The notes under the pieces are model-generated. The model was not told the origin of the DNA, did not search any database, and saw nothing but the letters and a program-made list of their open reading frames with translations. A program made the position numbers and the translations under genes. This document shows, piece after piece, positions 8,908 through 17,699 of a stretch of DNA of 61,522 bases (its first letter is position 1; each line of letters opens with the position of its first letter). Origin of the DNA: Pseudomonadota bacterium (GTDB taxonomy: Bacteria; Pseudomonadota; Alphaproteobacteria; Rhizobiales; Rhizobiaceae); the NCBI GenBank assembly GCA_023451735.1, contig JAEXYH010000080.1, positions 1 through 61,522 on the forward strand, given 5' to 3'.

Positions 8908-8916
8908 TCACCTATG

Positions 8917-8945
8917 CTGGGCTCCACCGAAGCCGTGGGGCCCAG
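8917..8945 (+). terminator. Stem-loop after the cold-shock gene
   Basis: An 11-bp stem (CTGGGCTCCAC with GTGGGGCCCAG, one G-T pair) around a 7-base loop begins 10 bp after the stop. There is no clear T-run, so the strength of termination is uncertain. Confidence 0.6.
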
Positions 8946-9062
8946 AATCGCAATAGTCTTAGGCTGGAGGGGCGTTTTCTGTCTCACGATCTGGCCACAT
9001 GCGGACGAGACAGTCGATAGCACCCGCAAGAATGCCAAGCAGTTTATCGTGCGAGGCACGCC

Positions 9063-10688
9063 CTACCTTTCTTTCCCGACAGTGGAAAGCCGAGTCTGCC
9101 ACACCGGGCTGATAGTCAAACCCGAAACGTCTGCGCGTGCCGCGACGGAATCGGTGACCTGAGAGATCGCCTGAATCGCTGGAACCTTATCTCGGTAGAG
9201 CTTTTGAATCTCAGCGTATTTCGCATTCTGCTGCTCGGGTGTCATAAACAACGCTGCGTCAATCGCGCGATTGAGTTCTTCATCGTGGTAGGAAACTCGC
9301 CAGCTTAAAAGGCCCGACAACTGTGCCTCGTCACTATTGTCAGGGTTATGAACGATACTTCGCAAGTCACCATCTGAATGAGAAACCTGCCCCCCACTTC
9401 GCCCCACGACCAGTTGGAACTCGCGCTTGCGCATCGGCCCGTAGACCGTCTCGCCGCCGCCGCTGATGATGCTGACGTTGATACCTCCGTCTGACAGGGC
9501 GCCCTGAATGGCAACCGAAAGGTTGTCAAAGGGCGGTTCCGAAAGGGCATGCAAAGAGAATTTCAGGCCGCTGGAATAGCCTGCTTGCTCCAGCAGCAAT
9601 TTCGCACCACGGACGTCACGTGCCGGTGGAGCGGCGCTTTTTTCGCCACCTAGGCCGATCTGAATCGGATCGACATGTAGAACGCCGTAATATTTCATTA
9701 CGGAATTGTTGATCGCTTCGAAGTCGATGAGCTTGATGATCGCCTGTCTAACCCTGGGATCTGACAGCGCCTTGTCTTTCATGGACATCGCTAAGTAGTA
9801 GAGGCCGTTTCCGATCTCATTGATGATCTTGATATCCTTTGCCTGTTCCATGGTACCGAGGTCGGCCGCGCTCAGCGAGTAGGCGATGTCCAGATCGCCC
9901 TTTGCGAGAAGCAATCGTTGAGACTGGGATTCCGGCAGATGGCGCATTATCACCCGGTCCATCGTCGCTGGCGTACCCCAGTAATTGTCATTCCGCTTCA
10001 ATACCACGACCTCGTTTGGCGTCATGATCTGTAAGCCGAATGCACCTGAACCCGCTGCATGGGTGGCAAGCCAGGCGCTGCCGAGATCTCCGTTCTTTTC
10101 GTTTTGAAGCACCGTCTTCTTGTCCAGAATGGATCCCGGCCCAGTCATTGCAAGTGTCAGCAAAATGATCTTAGGGTCGGTCTTCTGGGGAAGACGGATT
10201 TCGGCAGTCTGGGGGTCAACCGCGATGAAATTTTCGTCGGCATTCTGCGCGGTGTAACCCCTGATCTTGAAATTCGTAGCCTGGGCAAGGTTGAGTGTCA
10301 GCACGCGCTTGAAGGACCAAACGACATCCTCGCTGGTGATCGGGTTTCCAGACGCAAAAACGGCTCCGGGACGCAAGGTAAGGCGGATGGAGCTTCCCTC
10401 TTCCGAAATGCTCCAGCGCTCTGCAAGCTCCGGCTTGAGCGCGGTACGGTCGGACGGATCGATGGCAATGAGATTGTCATAAAGGTTGGTGATGATCTGG
10501 ACACGTTCCTTGCCGCCGGCTCCGGCAGGATCGAGCGTAAGCACGTTTGCCATCGAAAAACCGACTACCAACTGGTTATCGGGTGTCTTTGCCAATGCGG
10601 TCCACGGCAACAAAGCCAATAGTCCCGTTGCCGTTGTCGTTGCGATAAAACCACGCCGGTTTATGCTTGCCACAAACATTCCTCCCAT
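9063..10688 (-). CDS. Orphan family 5 (Dpp/Opp-type) substrate-binding protein
   Basis: About 541 residues. The N-terminus SINRRGFIATTTATGLLALL..ALA resembles a twin-arginine signal (RRGF). The mature part has the family 5 pattern YDNLIAIDPSDRTALKPELAERWSISEEG and SFKRVLTL. GAGGAGG lies 7 bp before the ATG at 10688; a GTG lies one codon upstream. It follows the enolase-superfamily gene by 41 bp, in one operon. No intact permease or ATPase adjoins it, but a decayed Dpp permease lies beyond the regulator at 12995-13404, so it may have lost its partners. Confidence 0.92.
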   Translation of the reverse strand: MGGMFVASINRRGFIATTTATGLLALLPWTALAKTPDNQLVVGFSMANVLTLDPAGAGGKERVQIITNLYDNLIAIDPSDRTALKPELAERWSISEEGSSIRLTLRPGAVFASGNPITSEDVVWSFKRVLTLNLAQATNFKIRGYTAQNADENFIAVDPQTAEIRLPQKTDPKIILLTLAMTGPGSILDKKTVLQNEKNGDLGSAWLATHAAGSGAFGLQIMTPNEVVVLKRNDNYWGTPATMDRVIMRHLPESQSQRLLLAKGDLDIAYSLSAADLGTMEQAKDIKIINEIGNGLYYLAMSMKDKALSDPRVRQAIIKLIDFEAINNSVMKYYGVLHVDPIQIGLGGEKSAAPPARDVRGAKLLLEQAGYSSGLKFSLHALSEPPFDNLSVAIQGALSDGGINVSIISGGGETVYGPMRKREFQLVVGRSGGQVSHSDGDLRSIVHNPDNSDEAQLSGLLSWRVSYHDEELNRAIDAALFMTPEQQNAKYAEIQKLYRDKVPAIQAISQVTDSVAARADVSGLTISPVWQTRLSTVGKER

Positions 10689-10729
10689 CACGTTTCCTCC
10701 TCAGAACACCTGCATTGGTGAAGCCGTCC

Positions 10730-11878
10730 TCACTCCACCAGATTGTTGTTGATGTAGTCGATATTGATATCGACGCCGATGCCCGGCTCTTGGGACAACG
10801 ACACGTAGCCATCAGAGTCCATCGGATCATCGATGGCATTGAGGTACTCAGGGCATGCGTCGTAATCCAGCATAGGGTGAAGGAGACCGCGCTCGTACCA
10901 TCGGCAATTTTTGCTGACCGCGGATATCAGGAGATTTTCGGCGCCGTGGCCATGAACTTCACAGTTCATGCCGAAGCTTTCCGCCAAATGCATTGTCTTG
11001 AGCGACGGCGTGATGCCGCCGACGTCCTCAACACCGGTACGCAAAATGTCGCAGGCGCTCGCCTTTACCCATTCTGCACGGTGCTTGTACTTGCCTCCCA
11101 TGGATTCGGGTCCGATCACAGGGATATTCAACTCTGCAGCAAGCCATGTGTAAGAGGACATCGACTGCTCGTCCATCACTTCCTCTATCCATGTAAAATT
11201 CAGCTCCTCGAGCCCCTTCCCGAGAGTGTAGGCCTCCTCGCGTGAATACCAATGATATGCGTCCAGCATCAACGGCACGGATGGCCCGACAGCTTCGCGC
11301 ACAGCAGAGCAGGCTTTCAGATCCATCTCGATGTTGGGAGACCAACTTACGGGGGGCATCCATGTGTGCAGCTTGATGGCTTGGTAGCCGCGTTTGACAA
11401 GCCACTCTGCGAAACGTCCGTAATCGTCGGGCGTGGCAAGACCACCTTCAATCTCATCACCACACATGATCGAACCATAGGTTGGGACCTTATCCTGGTA
11501 CGATCCTGCGAGCTTGTAGCAGGGTATGCCCGCCAATTTGCCACAAAGATCCCAAAGCGCGACATCCACAACACCGAGGGTACGGTCACTCAACTGACCG
11601 CCGCTGCCGCGTTGCCAATGCGCCAGATCCTGCCACAATCGCTCGCGTGCAAAAGCATCCTGATTGATCAAAACAGGCCGGATGTAACTGTCCAACAGAT
11701 GCTGCCGGACCTGTTCCGGGCTCGCAAACGCATGCCCTTCAATCCCGTTTTCGGCGACCAGCGTCAGAAGGGACTTTCTTACACGTCGGGCTGGGCCCGG
11801 ATGATCGTGACCATCCGTGTCCTTTTCCAGATAGGTAGTGTGCCAAAACGTGCGGACATGCACATCGACAATCTTCAT
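10730..11878 (-). CDS. Enolase-superfamily enzyme (mandelate racemase/dehydratase type)
   Basis: 382 residues: capping domain, then the barrel. Likely metal ligands are Asp206 (LMLDAYHW), Glu232 (WIEEVMDE) and Glu258 (GPESMGG). The catalytic base motif is Lys169-Leu-His171, and His309/His311 occur in CEVHGHG near the end. It probably dehydrates or epimerises a sugar acid. Lys-x-His instead of Lys-x-Lys sets it apart from typical mandelate-racemase members. It is transcribed with the orphan binding protein and divergently from a GntR regulator. Substrate not determined. Confidence 0.9.
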   Translation of the reverse strand: MKIVDVHVRTFWHTTYLEKDTDGHDHPGPARRVRKSLLTLVAENGIEGHAFASPEQVRQHLLDSYIRPVLINQDAFARERLWQDLAHWQRGSGGQLSDRTLGVVDVALWDLCGKLAGIPCYKLAGSYQDKVPTYGSIMCGDEIEGGLATPDDYGRFAEWLVKRGYQAIKLHTWMPPVSWSPNIEMDLKACSAVREAVGPSVPLMLDAYHWYSREEAYTLGKGLEELNFTWIEEVMDEQSMSSYTWLAAELNIPVIGPESMGGKYKHRAEWVKASACDILRTGVEDVGGITPSLKTMHLAESFGMNCEVHGHGAENLLISAVSKNCRWYERGLLHPMLDYDACPEYLNAIDDPMDSDGYVSLSQEPGIGVDINIDYINNNLVE

Positions 11879-11960
11879 TCTCCAAATTCCTTCCCATGCG
11901 ACGTAACCAGAGCCGTAAACACAGCCGACACCAACTCCATGCCCTCAACGATTCCACAAC

Positions 11961-12119
11961 GTAGTAGGACATGTAAACACCATAACTGACGTTTTTTCCT
12001 CGGATCGAGGCATTCTCAGCCCTCTTCCTAAACGAAATTAAAATGCATTACTTACTGATTAATATAGATTTTTTGACACAAAAGCAGGTCTTTTCAGCAT
12101 TGCACTGCTGTCCTACTAC
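11961..12119. promoter_or_regulatory. Divergent control region with inverted GTAGTAGGACA motifs
   Basis: GTAGTAGGACA at 11961-11971 is repeated exactly in inverted orientation (TGTCCTACTAC) at 12109-12119, and a near copy of its first part (GTAGTATGGA) follows at 12148-12157. The copies flank the AT-rich promoter area of the divergent enolase-family and GntR genes, so they are good operator candidates for that regulator. Confidence 0.5.
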
Positions 12120-12194
12120 ATTGAAATTTATGGACCTGTTGTCTTACATCAATGCTCGTAGTATGGATTAGATCGACTATCGGAGAGAACAGGG

Positions 12195-12941
12195 ATGAAT
12201 AAATCGACACCGCTCGGAGGCTCAGCATTGCCCACCGCCGATGCGCGCCCCCTTGTTGCTCGCATCACAGCTTCTTTGCGCGAAGGCATCGAGCTTGGGG
12301 AACTCGGAACGGGCGAGAGGTTATTGAGCGAAATCGAACTCGCTCGACAACATTCCGTGAGTCGCGCCGTCGTCAGAGAGGCAATCGCAATCTTACGGTC
12401 AAACGGCCTCGTTGAGGTAAGGAGAGGCGTCGGCGCGTTCGTTGCCGAGCGCGTGCAGGAGCCTGTCCCGTTTGCAGACCTCTCTCTAGAGCGGATTTCA
12501 TCCGTCATCGAATTGATCGAACTGCGGCTTGGATTTGAAACGGAGGCCGCATCACTGGCTGCCGCTCGTCGCTCTGCCACTCAATTGGAGGCCATTTTGG
12601 AAGCGCACCGACGTGTTGCTGAAAGCATTGAGGAGGAGCAATCAACACGATACACCGACTTCAATCTGCACCTTAGAATTGCCGAGGCAACCCAGAATAG
12701 TCGATTTCCCGAGTTGATGATGCTGGTCAAAGCCGGGATGGTGGCGGCGGGACCGAAGGCGACATCAGAGGATTCCGCCTCACTGCTTCCAAAAAATCCC
12801 CATCTTCAGGAAGAGCATGGCAGGATCGTCAATGCCATAGTGCGGGGATCGGCCGATGATGCGCGTTCTGCCATGAGGGCGCATCTCGAGGGTAGCCTAG
12901 AGCGCTACAAAAACCTGCTTCTGGCGCGGATCGCTATGTAA
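12195..12941 (+). CDS. GntR-family regulator, FCD subgroup
   Basis: 248 residues. The winged helix has GTGERLLSEIELARQHSVSR and VVREAIAILRSNGLVEVRRG, followed by an FCD domain (LIELRLGFETEAASLAAARR; TDFNLHLRIAEATQN; HLQEEHGRIVNAIVRG). It is divergent from the enolase-family/binding-protein operon and probably represses it through the inverted motifs in the 316-bp gap. Confidence 0.92.
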   Translation: MNKSTPLGGSALPTADARPLVARITASLREGIELGELGTGERLLSEIELARQHSVSRAVVREAIAILRSNGLVEVRRGVGAFVAERVQEPVPFADLSLERISSVIELIELRLGFETEAASLAAARRSATQLEAILEAHRRVAESIEEEQSTRYTDFNLHLRIAEATQNSRFPELMMLVKAGMVAAGPKATSEDSASLLPKNPHLQEEHGRIVNAIVRGSADDARSAMRAHLEGSLERYKNLLLARIAM

Positions 12942-12994
12942 TCTTGAGACGATCTATCCTCAGATGGTTTTGACAGGCCATCGGAATTCTTAAT

Positions 12995-13404
12995 ATGAAC
13001 CTGCTTGGGCGGCAGCGGAGGAAGAGTGTCCACGCTCAGGCGGCGGTTCATCCGTACGCCGAGCAGTTCGGCACGATTGCCATGACGCTGCCTGGCCTGT
13101 TGATACTCACGTTTTCCATCGGTCGGCTGATGCCCGCTGATCCGGACGCACATCTTCACTGCTCATTGTTGACAGCAGCTTTCGCTCCGCTGATTGCGAC
13201 GCAGCCCTATGCCCAGAATCTCGCCAATACGCTGCAAGCACCCGGCAGCGACCACCTGTTCGGCATAGATGAACTCGAGGCGACATTTTCATCCGTCTGA
13301 TCTGTGGTGCGCGCCTCACGCTCACAATCATCTTGCTTGTTTCGCCGCAGCCGGAATGGGGCGCACTGAACGCCACTGGCCACCGTTACATATCCGAGCG
13401 TTGA
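12995..13404 (+). pseudogene. Decayed Dpp-type permease remnant (dppB tip plus dppC pieces)
   Basis: The open frame from 12995 contains a dppB-like first membrane helix (TLPGLLILTFSIGRLMPADP) running straight into dppC-like sequence (TAAFAPLIAT; APGSDHLFGIDEL). At about 13277 one base is missing: the next frame (13279-13404) resumes with DIFIRLICGARLTLTIILL, then jumps to PEWGALNATGHRYI, which in intact DppC proteins lies far downstream. So there is at least one frameshift and two deletions. It probably encoded the channel for the orphan binding protein at 9063-10688; this link is inference. Confidence 0.65.
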
Positions 13405-13421
13405 TGAATGATGTTATCGTC

Positions 13422-14843
13422 TCAGATCCTTGCCGCGCTCGCAGTGCCTGATGCCCTCTCATAAGCCAGCGCGAATTCGAGTGTTGCTCTGTCGCCTCGC
13501 GGAGGCCCGACAAATTGCACGCCGGTGGGCAGACCGCTTGCGCAAAAGCCAGCGGGCATGGCAGCAACCGGAAGCCCGGCCAAGGTCGGGCCGATCACAA
13601 CCTCCATCCAGCGATGATAGGTATCCATCTCGACGCCCGCAATATTCACTGGCCATTTCAGGTCTACATCAAAGGGGAAAAGCTGCGCCGCGGGCATGAC
13701 GAGAAAATCATAACGCGCAAAGAGCCAGAGCATGTATTTGTACCATCGGCTTCGGACAGTCGATGCCGCATGAATATCAGCCGCCGACCTGCCAAGCGCC
13801 AGCTCAAACTCAAAAAGATATTGCGCGTTGAAGAGTCCCCGTTTTTCCGGCTGATCATAGAGTGCGCGCATGCCATGAGAGACGTTGAAGCTACGCAGCG
13901 TCAGCCAAGCCTGCCAGAGTTGGGATAGATCGAAATCAGGAGTGATTTCTTCGATCTCGCAGCCGATATCGGAAAGCACGGCGAGCGCCTTGCGGTTCGC
14001 ATCCAAAACCCCGTCCTCAAACGGCAGGTAGCCAGCGAAATTACCGAACCAAGCGATCTTCATGCCCTTAGTATTTGCTGGGCCGCGCAATGTAAGATCC
14101 TCGGCAGTAAGGCTTAGCGGATCGCGAGGATGATACCCGGACTGCGTCGCGAGTAGTAGTGCTGCATCGGCGACCGTCTTCCCCATCGGCCCGGCAGTGC
14201 CCAACTGCCCGAGGAATAGGTCTGATGCCTTGTCGCTTGGCACCCGACCGAAACTGGGGCGAAAACCGACCACATTGTTGAAGGCGGCAGGATTACGCAA
14301 TGAGCCCATCATGTCAGACCCATCTGCAACGGGCAGAAGCTTTGCCGCCAGCGCGGCGGCAGCACCACCGGAAGACCCGCCGGCAGATTTGCTCAAATCG
14401 TGCGGATTTCTTGTCGGGCCGTGCACGGGATTACTCGTGTGGGATCCGAGGCCGAACTCAGGCGTGTTGGTCTTGCCTATGAAGATCGCCCCTGCATGGC
14501 GAACCCGCTCCACATGAATGGAATCCGCCGAGGAAACGTAATCAGCAAACAGCGGGGAGCCGAAGGAACAGGGCATGCCCTTGACCTCTGTCAGATCCTT
14601 GATTGCCTGCGGAAATCCGTGCATCCAACCGCGAGAGTGACCTTCCGCCAATTCGGCGTCAGCAACCCTCGCTTCAGCGATCAACTCAGGGCGCTGACGC
14701 AGGTAGACGATGGCGTTGATGTCCGGATTGATCCGGTCGATCCGGTCCAGATAGGCTTCCATCACATCAACACAGGACTGACGGCGGCCATGAATGGCGG
14801 CCGAGAGATCAGCGGCCGACAAGTCTACGATTTCGTCAGTCAA
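13422..14843 (-). CDS. Amidase signature-family hydrolase
   Basis: 473 residues from a TTG start at 14841-14843 with AGGAG 8 bp upstream; the longer frame to 14981 has no such site. Amidase signature parts are the catalytic Lys82 (AIKDLTEVKG), the cis-Ser region SAGGSSGG (153-160) and the nucleophile Ser181 in GSDMMGS. The usual sequence there is GSD-x-GGS; Met179 replaces a glycine of the oxyanion loop. It hydrolyses an amide in the cytoplasm and is the last gene of the operon with two other amide/peptide hydrolases and a peptide-type transporter. Confidence 0.9.
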   Translation of the reverse strand: MTDEIVDLSAADLSAAIHGRRQSCVDVMEAYLDRIDRINPDINAIVYLRQRPELIAEARVADAELAEGHSRGWMHGFPQAIKDLTEVKGMPCSFGSPLFADYVSSADSIHVERVRHAGAIFIGKTNTPEFGLGSHTSNPVHGPTRNPHDLSKSAGGSSGGAAAALAAKLLPVADGSDMMGSLRNPAAFNNVVGFRPSFGRVPSDKASDLFLGQLGTAGPMGKTVADAALLLATQSGYHPRDPLSLTAEDLTLRGPANTKGMKIAWFGNFAGYLPFEDGVLDANRKALAVLSDIGCEIEEITPDFDLSQLWQAWLTLRSFNVSHGMRALYDQPEKRGLFNAQYLFEFELALGRSAADIHAASTVRSRWYKYMLWLFARYDFLVMPAAQLFPFDVDLKWPVNIAGVEMDTYHRWMEVVIGPTLAGLPVAAMPAGFCASGLPTGVQFVGPPRGDRATLEFALAYERASGTASAARI

Positions 14844-14984
14844 AGCAGAACTCCTGTTTAATCCTGTCGTGTATGCAGTCCCGGTCTTCCGCATCCATGG
14901 AAGACCGGCGTCTGGAACGACACGAGGCTGCACCGTCCGCAAGCGAAATTGGGAAGAGGTCATCCGGAGACAACTCTGCATCGG

Positions 14985-16145
14985 TTAGGCGGCGAGGCGC
15001 CGCTCGACGATCCGGGCAAGAAGGCTCGCGCCGACGGGCAGGATGCCGTCATCGAGAACAAAGCCGGGATTATGAACCGGGACATTGCCCGCATGTCCGA
15101 CTGTGCAATAGGCGCCCGGCACCTTGAACAGCATGTCGGCGAAGTCCTCGCTGCCCATGATCGGATCAGTCTTGATGTAGACATTTTCATTGCCGACGAT
15201 ATCGCGTGCGGCATCGGCAAATCCGTCGACCAGTTCCTCCGTGTTGACCAAGACATCGAAGACATTGCGGATATCGGTCTCGATCTCGACACCGAACGTG
15301 GCTGCCATGCCAGCAGCGATTTCTCGCATGCGAGCTCGGATCTGCTCGTTCACCTCGCGGTCGAGATAACGGACCGTGCCCGAGATCGTCGCCTCCTCTG
15401 GAATGACATTGTAGGCGGTGCCAGCATGAATCTGCGTGACCGAAAGCACCGCCGACTTGATCGGCGCGAGGTTGCGCGAAACGATGGACTGCAGTGCCGA
15501 AACGAGCTGTGTGGCCACGATGATCGGATCCTTGGAAAGTTCTGGCCGGGCGCCATGGCTGCCAACACCGCGGATACGGATATCGAAGAAATCGGCACCC
15601 GCCATCGCCGCGCCCGGCTTGATGCCGATACGGTAGGGTTCGTCATCCGGGGCATTGTGCAGACCATAGATCTCATCGCAGGGAAAGCGCTCGAACAGGC
15701 CGTCGGCGATCATTGCGCGTGCTCCGCCGCAACCTTCCTCGCCCGGCTGAAAGATGAAGACTGCGGTTCCGGCAAAATCGCGGGTTTCGGCGAGATAACG
15801 CGCGGCACCCAGAAGCATCGTCGTGTGTCCATCATGGCCGCAGCCATGAAACCAGTTCGGCGTCTTCGATGCGTAACCGAGATTGGTGCGCTCCTCCATC
15901 GGCAGCGCGTCCATATCCGCCCGCAGCCCGATTGTGCGACCAGAGCCCTTCGCGCCTTGCAGAACGCCGACCACGCCCGTTTTACCGAGGCCGCGATGCA
16001 CTTCGATGCCCCAGCTGCCAAGCCTGTCGGCGACGATACCGGAGGTGCGGACTTCCTCAAATCCGATCTCGGGATATTGATGGATATCGCGCCGCGTCGC
16101 GGTCAGTTCGTCCTGCCAGGTGGCAATCTTGTCCAGAATAGGCAT
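14985..16145 (-). CDS. M20-family amidohydrolase (hippurate hydrolase/N-acyl amino-acid deacylase type)
   Basis: 386 residues from the ATG at 16145, which has AAGGA 7 bp upstream. It has RRDIHQYPEIGFEEVRTS, GLRADMDALPM, GCGHDGHT, FQPGEEGCGGARAMI and GLHNAPD, the dinuclear-metal ligands and catalytic Glu of the M20D amidohydrolases. It removes an acyl group from an N-acyl amino acid or similar amide in the cytoplasm. It lies 34 bp after the M81 peptidase gene in the same transcript. Confidence 0.94.
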   Translation of the reverse strand: MPILDKIATWQDELTATRRDIHQYPEIGFEEVRTSGIVADRLGSWGIEVHRGLGKTGVVGVLQGAKGSGRTIGLRADMDALPMEERTNLGYASKTPNWFHGCGHDGHTTMLLGAARYLAETRDFAGTAVFIFQPGEEGCGGARAMIADGLFERFPCDEIYGLHNAPDDEPYRIGIKPGAAMAGADFFDIRIRGVGSHGARPELSKDPIIVATQLVSALQSIVSRNLAPIKSAVLSVTQIHAGTAYNVIPEEATISGTVRYLDREVNEQIRARMREIAAGMAATFGVEIETDIRNVFDVLVNTEELVDGFADAARDIVGNENVYIKTDPIMGSEDFADMLFKVPGAYCTVGHAGNVPVHNPGFVLDDGILPVGASLLARIVERRLAA

Positions 16146-16179
16146 GGGGTCATCCTTCAATGTTATGGAAAGCAAAGTG

Positions 16180-17682
16180 TCAGCCGAATGTTTGCCCGAG
16201 TGGTGAAAGGCGGATGCCGGGACGCAGTTTCGTCCATGCCAACGAGGCGGGACTGACTGCCATCGGTCCGGGAGCTGCGCAGACCAATACGGTCTCGGCG
16301 ATCGGCTCGAAATCTGCGCGGAAATGGACAGAACTCTTGTTGACGAGAATGGCTTCCTTCTCAGGCTCGATCCCCAGATAGCGAAACAGGCCCCGATCCG
16401 CCATCTGCACCTTTTGTGAAGCAACAGCCACCCGCACGCCTCCTATGCGCAGGCAGACGGAAGGTCCCAGATGCATGACCGTGTTTCCATAAAACGGGCC
16501 GGAAACAGGCGTTGTGCCATCGGAAACAACCTCAACAATAAAGTCCGCCTCGAAGGGCATGTCTCCCGGAATTCCGGACTGTCCGCCAATCGCCAGACGC
16601 ACGGTCGCGCCAACACCGGCAGCCTGAGCGGCGAGTGCCGCCTGCGGATCATAAAAAAGGCCAAGGGAGGCGTTCTGCGCATCGTTTTCGACCAAAGCCC
16701 GCAGCATGCCGGTCGTATTTGAATCCCCGCCGGCGCCGGGATTGTCCTGTGTGTCGGAAATGACAACCGGTCTTGATGCCCGCGCTGCAATGCGCATGGC
16801 TTCCTTGACACCCTCATCCGGTTCGTAGACCCGCCCGCCGAAGGCAGGCTCATGTTTGTCAACCAGGGCCTTCACCTCATCGGCCGCTGCATCTGCTGCC
16901 GACTGCGATTTCCCATAAGCCAGAACGCTTGCACCACAGGCTTCGATATCGGCGGCGGGAAATCCGAAGAAGAAGGACATGGACACCATATCCGTTTGTC
17001 CCTCCGAGGAGCCGACCAGTGCATAGACGGACTTTGCTGGCTCCATCATCGTGCATTGCCAGGAAATCGGTATCAGGTAATCGATCTGGCGGTAGGCCTT
17101 GGCGAAACGCTCTCCAGTCATCAATCTTTCGAGCATCTCGGCCGCCCTGCGACCGGTCTCGGCCATATCGACATGCGGATAGGTGCGGTAACCGACGAGC
17201 ATGTCGGCATCCTTCATGGACTGTTCGGTGATGTTGCCATGCAGATCGAGGCATACGGAAATGGGAATGTCGTAGCCGATTGCCCGACGGATCCGCCCCA
17301 GCAACTCCCCTTCCCCATCATCGACATGTTCCGCCACCATGGCCCCGTGTAGATCAAGGAAGATACCGTCGAGCGGCAGACTGGCAACGATGCCATCGAC
17401 AATTTCTTTCGAGATTCGCTCAAAAGCTTCTTCGGTCACATGTGCTGATGGAACGGCGCTGGCGCGCAGGATCGGCACGATCTCCCAGCCTGCTACCCGC
17501 GCATGGTTGAGCGCCCCCTCAGTTCCCGTATTAGCACCAGCTACGGCATCGATGATCTCCTGCCCGCGCGATAGCGGACGATGCCCCGAACCGCCAACAA
17601 AGGTGGCGTAGTCGGCCTTGGTCGGGGCAAAGGTGTTGGTCTCATGGATGAAGCCTGCGAAAGCGACACGCGGCGATGTCAT
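16180..17682 (-). CDS. M81-family metallopeptidase, MlrC-like (paralog 1)
   Basis: 500 residues, full length for the family. Conserved parts are GFIHETNTFAPTKADY at the N-terminus, FLDLHGAMVAEHVDD, CLDLHGNITEQSM, YRTYPHVDMAETGRRAAEM and, in the C-terminal domain, SDTQDNPGAGGDSNTTGMLR. Founding member MlrC is a zinc peptidase acting late in microcystin breakdown, and most members have no known substrate. GGGAG lies 6 bp before the ATG. It sits between the Dpp ATPase and the M20 gene, so its substrate is probably a small imported peptide or amide. Confidence 0.92.
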   Translation of the reverse strand: MTSPRVAFAGFIHETNTFAPTKADYATFVGGSGHRPLSRGQEIIDAVAGANTGTEGALNHARVAGWEIVPILRASAVPSAHVTEEAFERISKEIVDGIVASLPLDGIFLDLHGAMVAEHVDDGEGELLGRIRRAIGYDIPISVCLDLHGNITEQSMKDADMLVGYRTYPHVDMAETGRRAAEMLERLMTGERFAKAYRQIDYLIPISWQCTMMEPAKSVYALVGSSEGQTDMVSMSFFFGFPAADIEACGASVLAYGKSQSAADAAADEVKALVDKHEPAFGGRVYEPDEGVKEAMRIAARASRPVVISDTQDNPGAGGDSNTTGMLRALVENDAQNASLGLFYDPQAALAAQAAGVGATVRLAIGGQSGIPGDMPFEADFIVEVVSDGTTPVSGPFYGNTVMHLGPSVCLRIGGVRVAVASQKVQMADRGLFRYLGIEPEKEAILVNKSSVHFRADFEPIAETVLVCAAPGPMAVSPASLAWTKLRPGIRLSPLGQTFG

Positions 17683-17699
17683 TGCGTACTCCCTGATGA

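Noticed and set aside
14949..16256. Plus-strand open frame of 435 codons
   Set aside because: Shadow of the M20 amidohydrolase and its upstream gap; no recognisable fold, and long antisense frames are common in GC-rich DNA.
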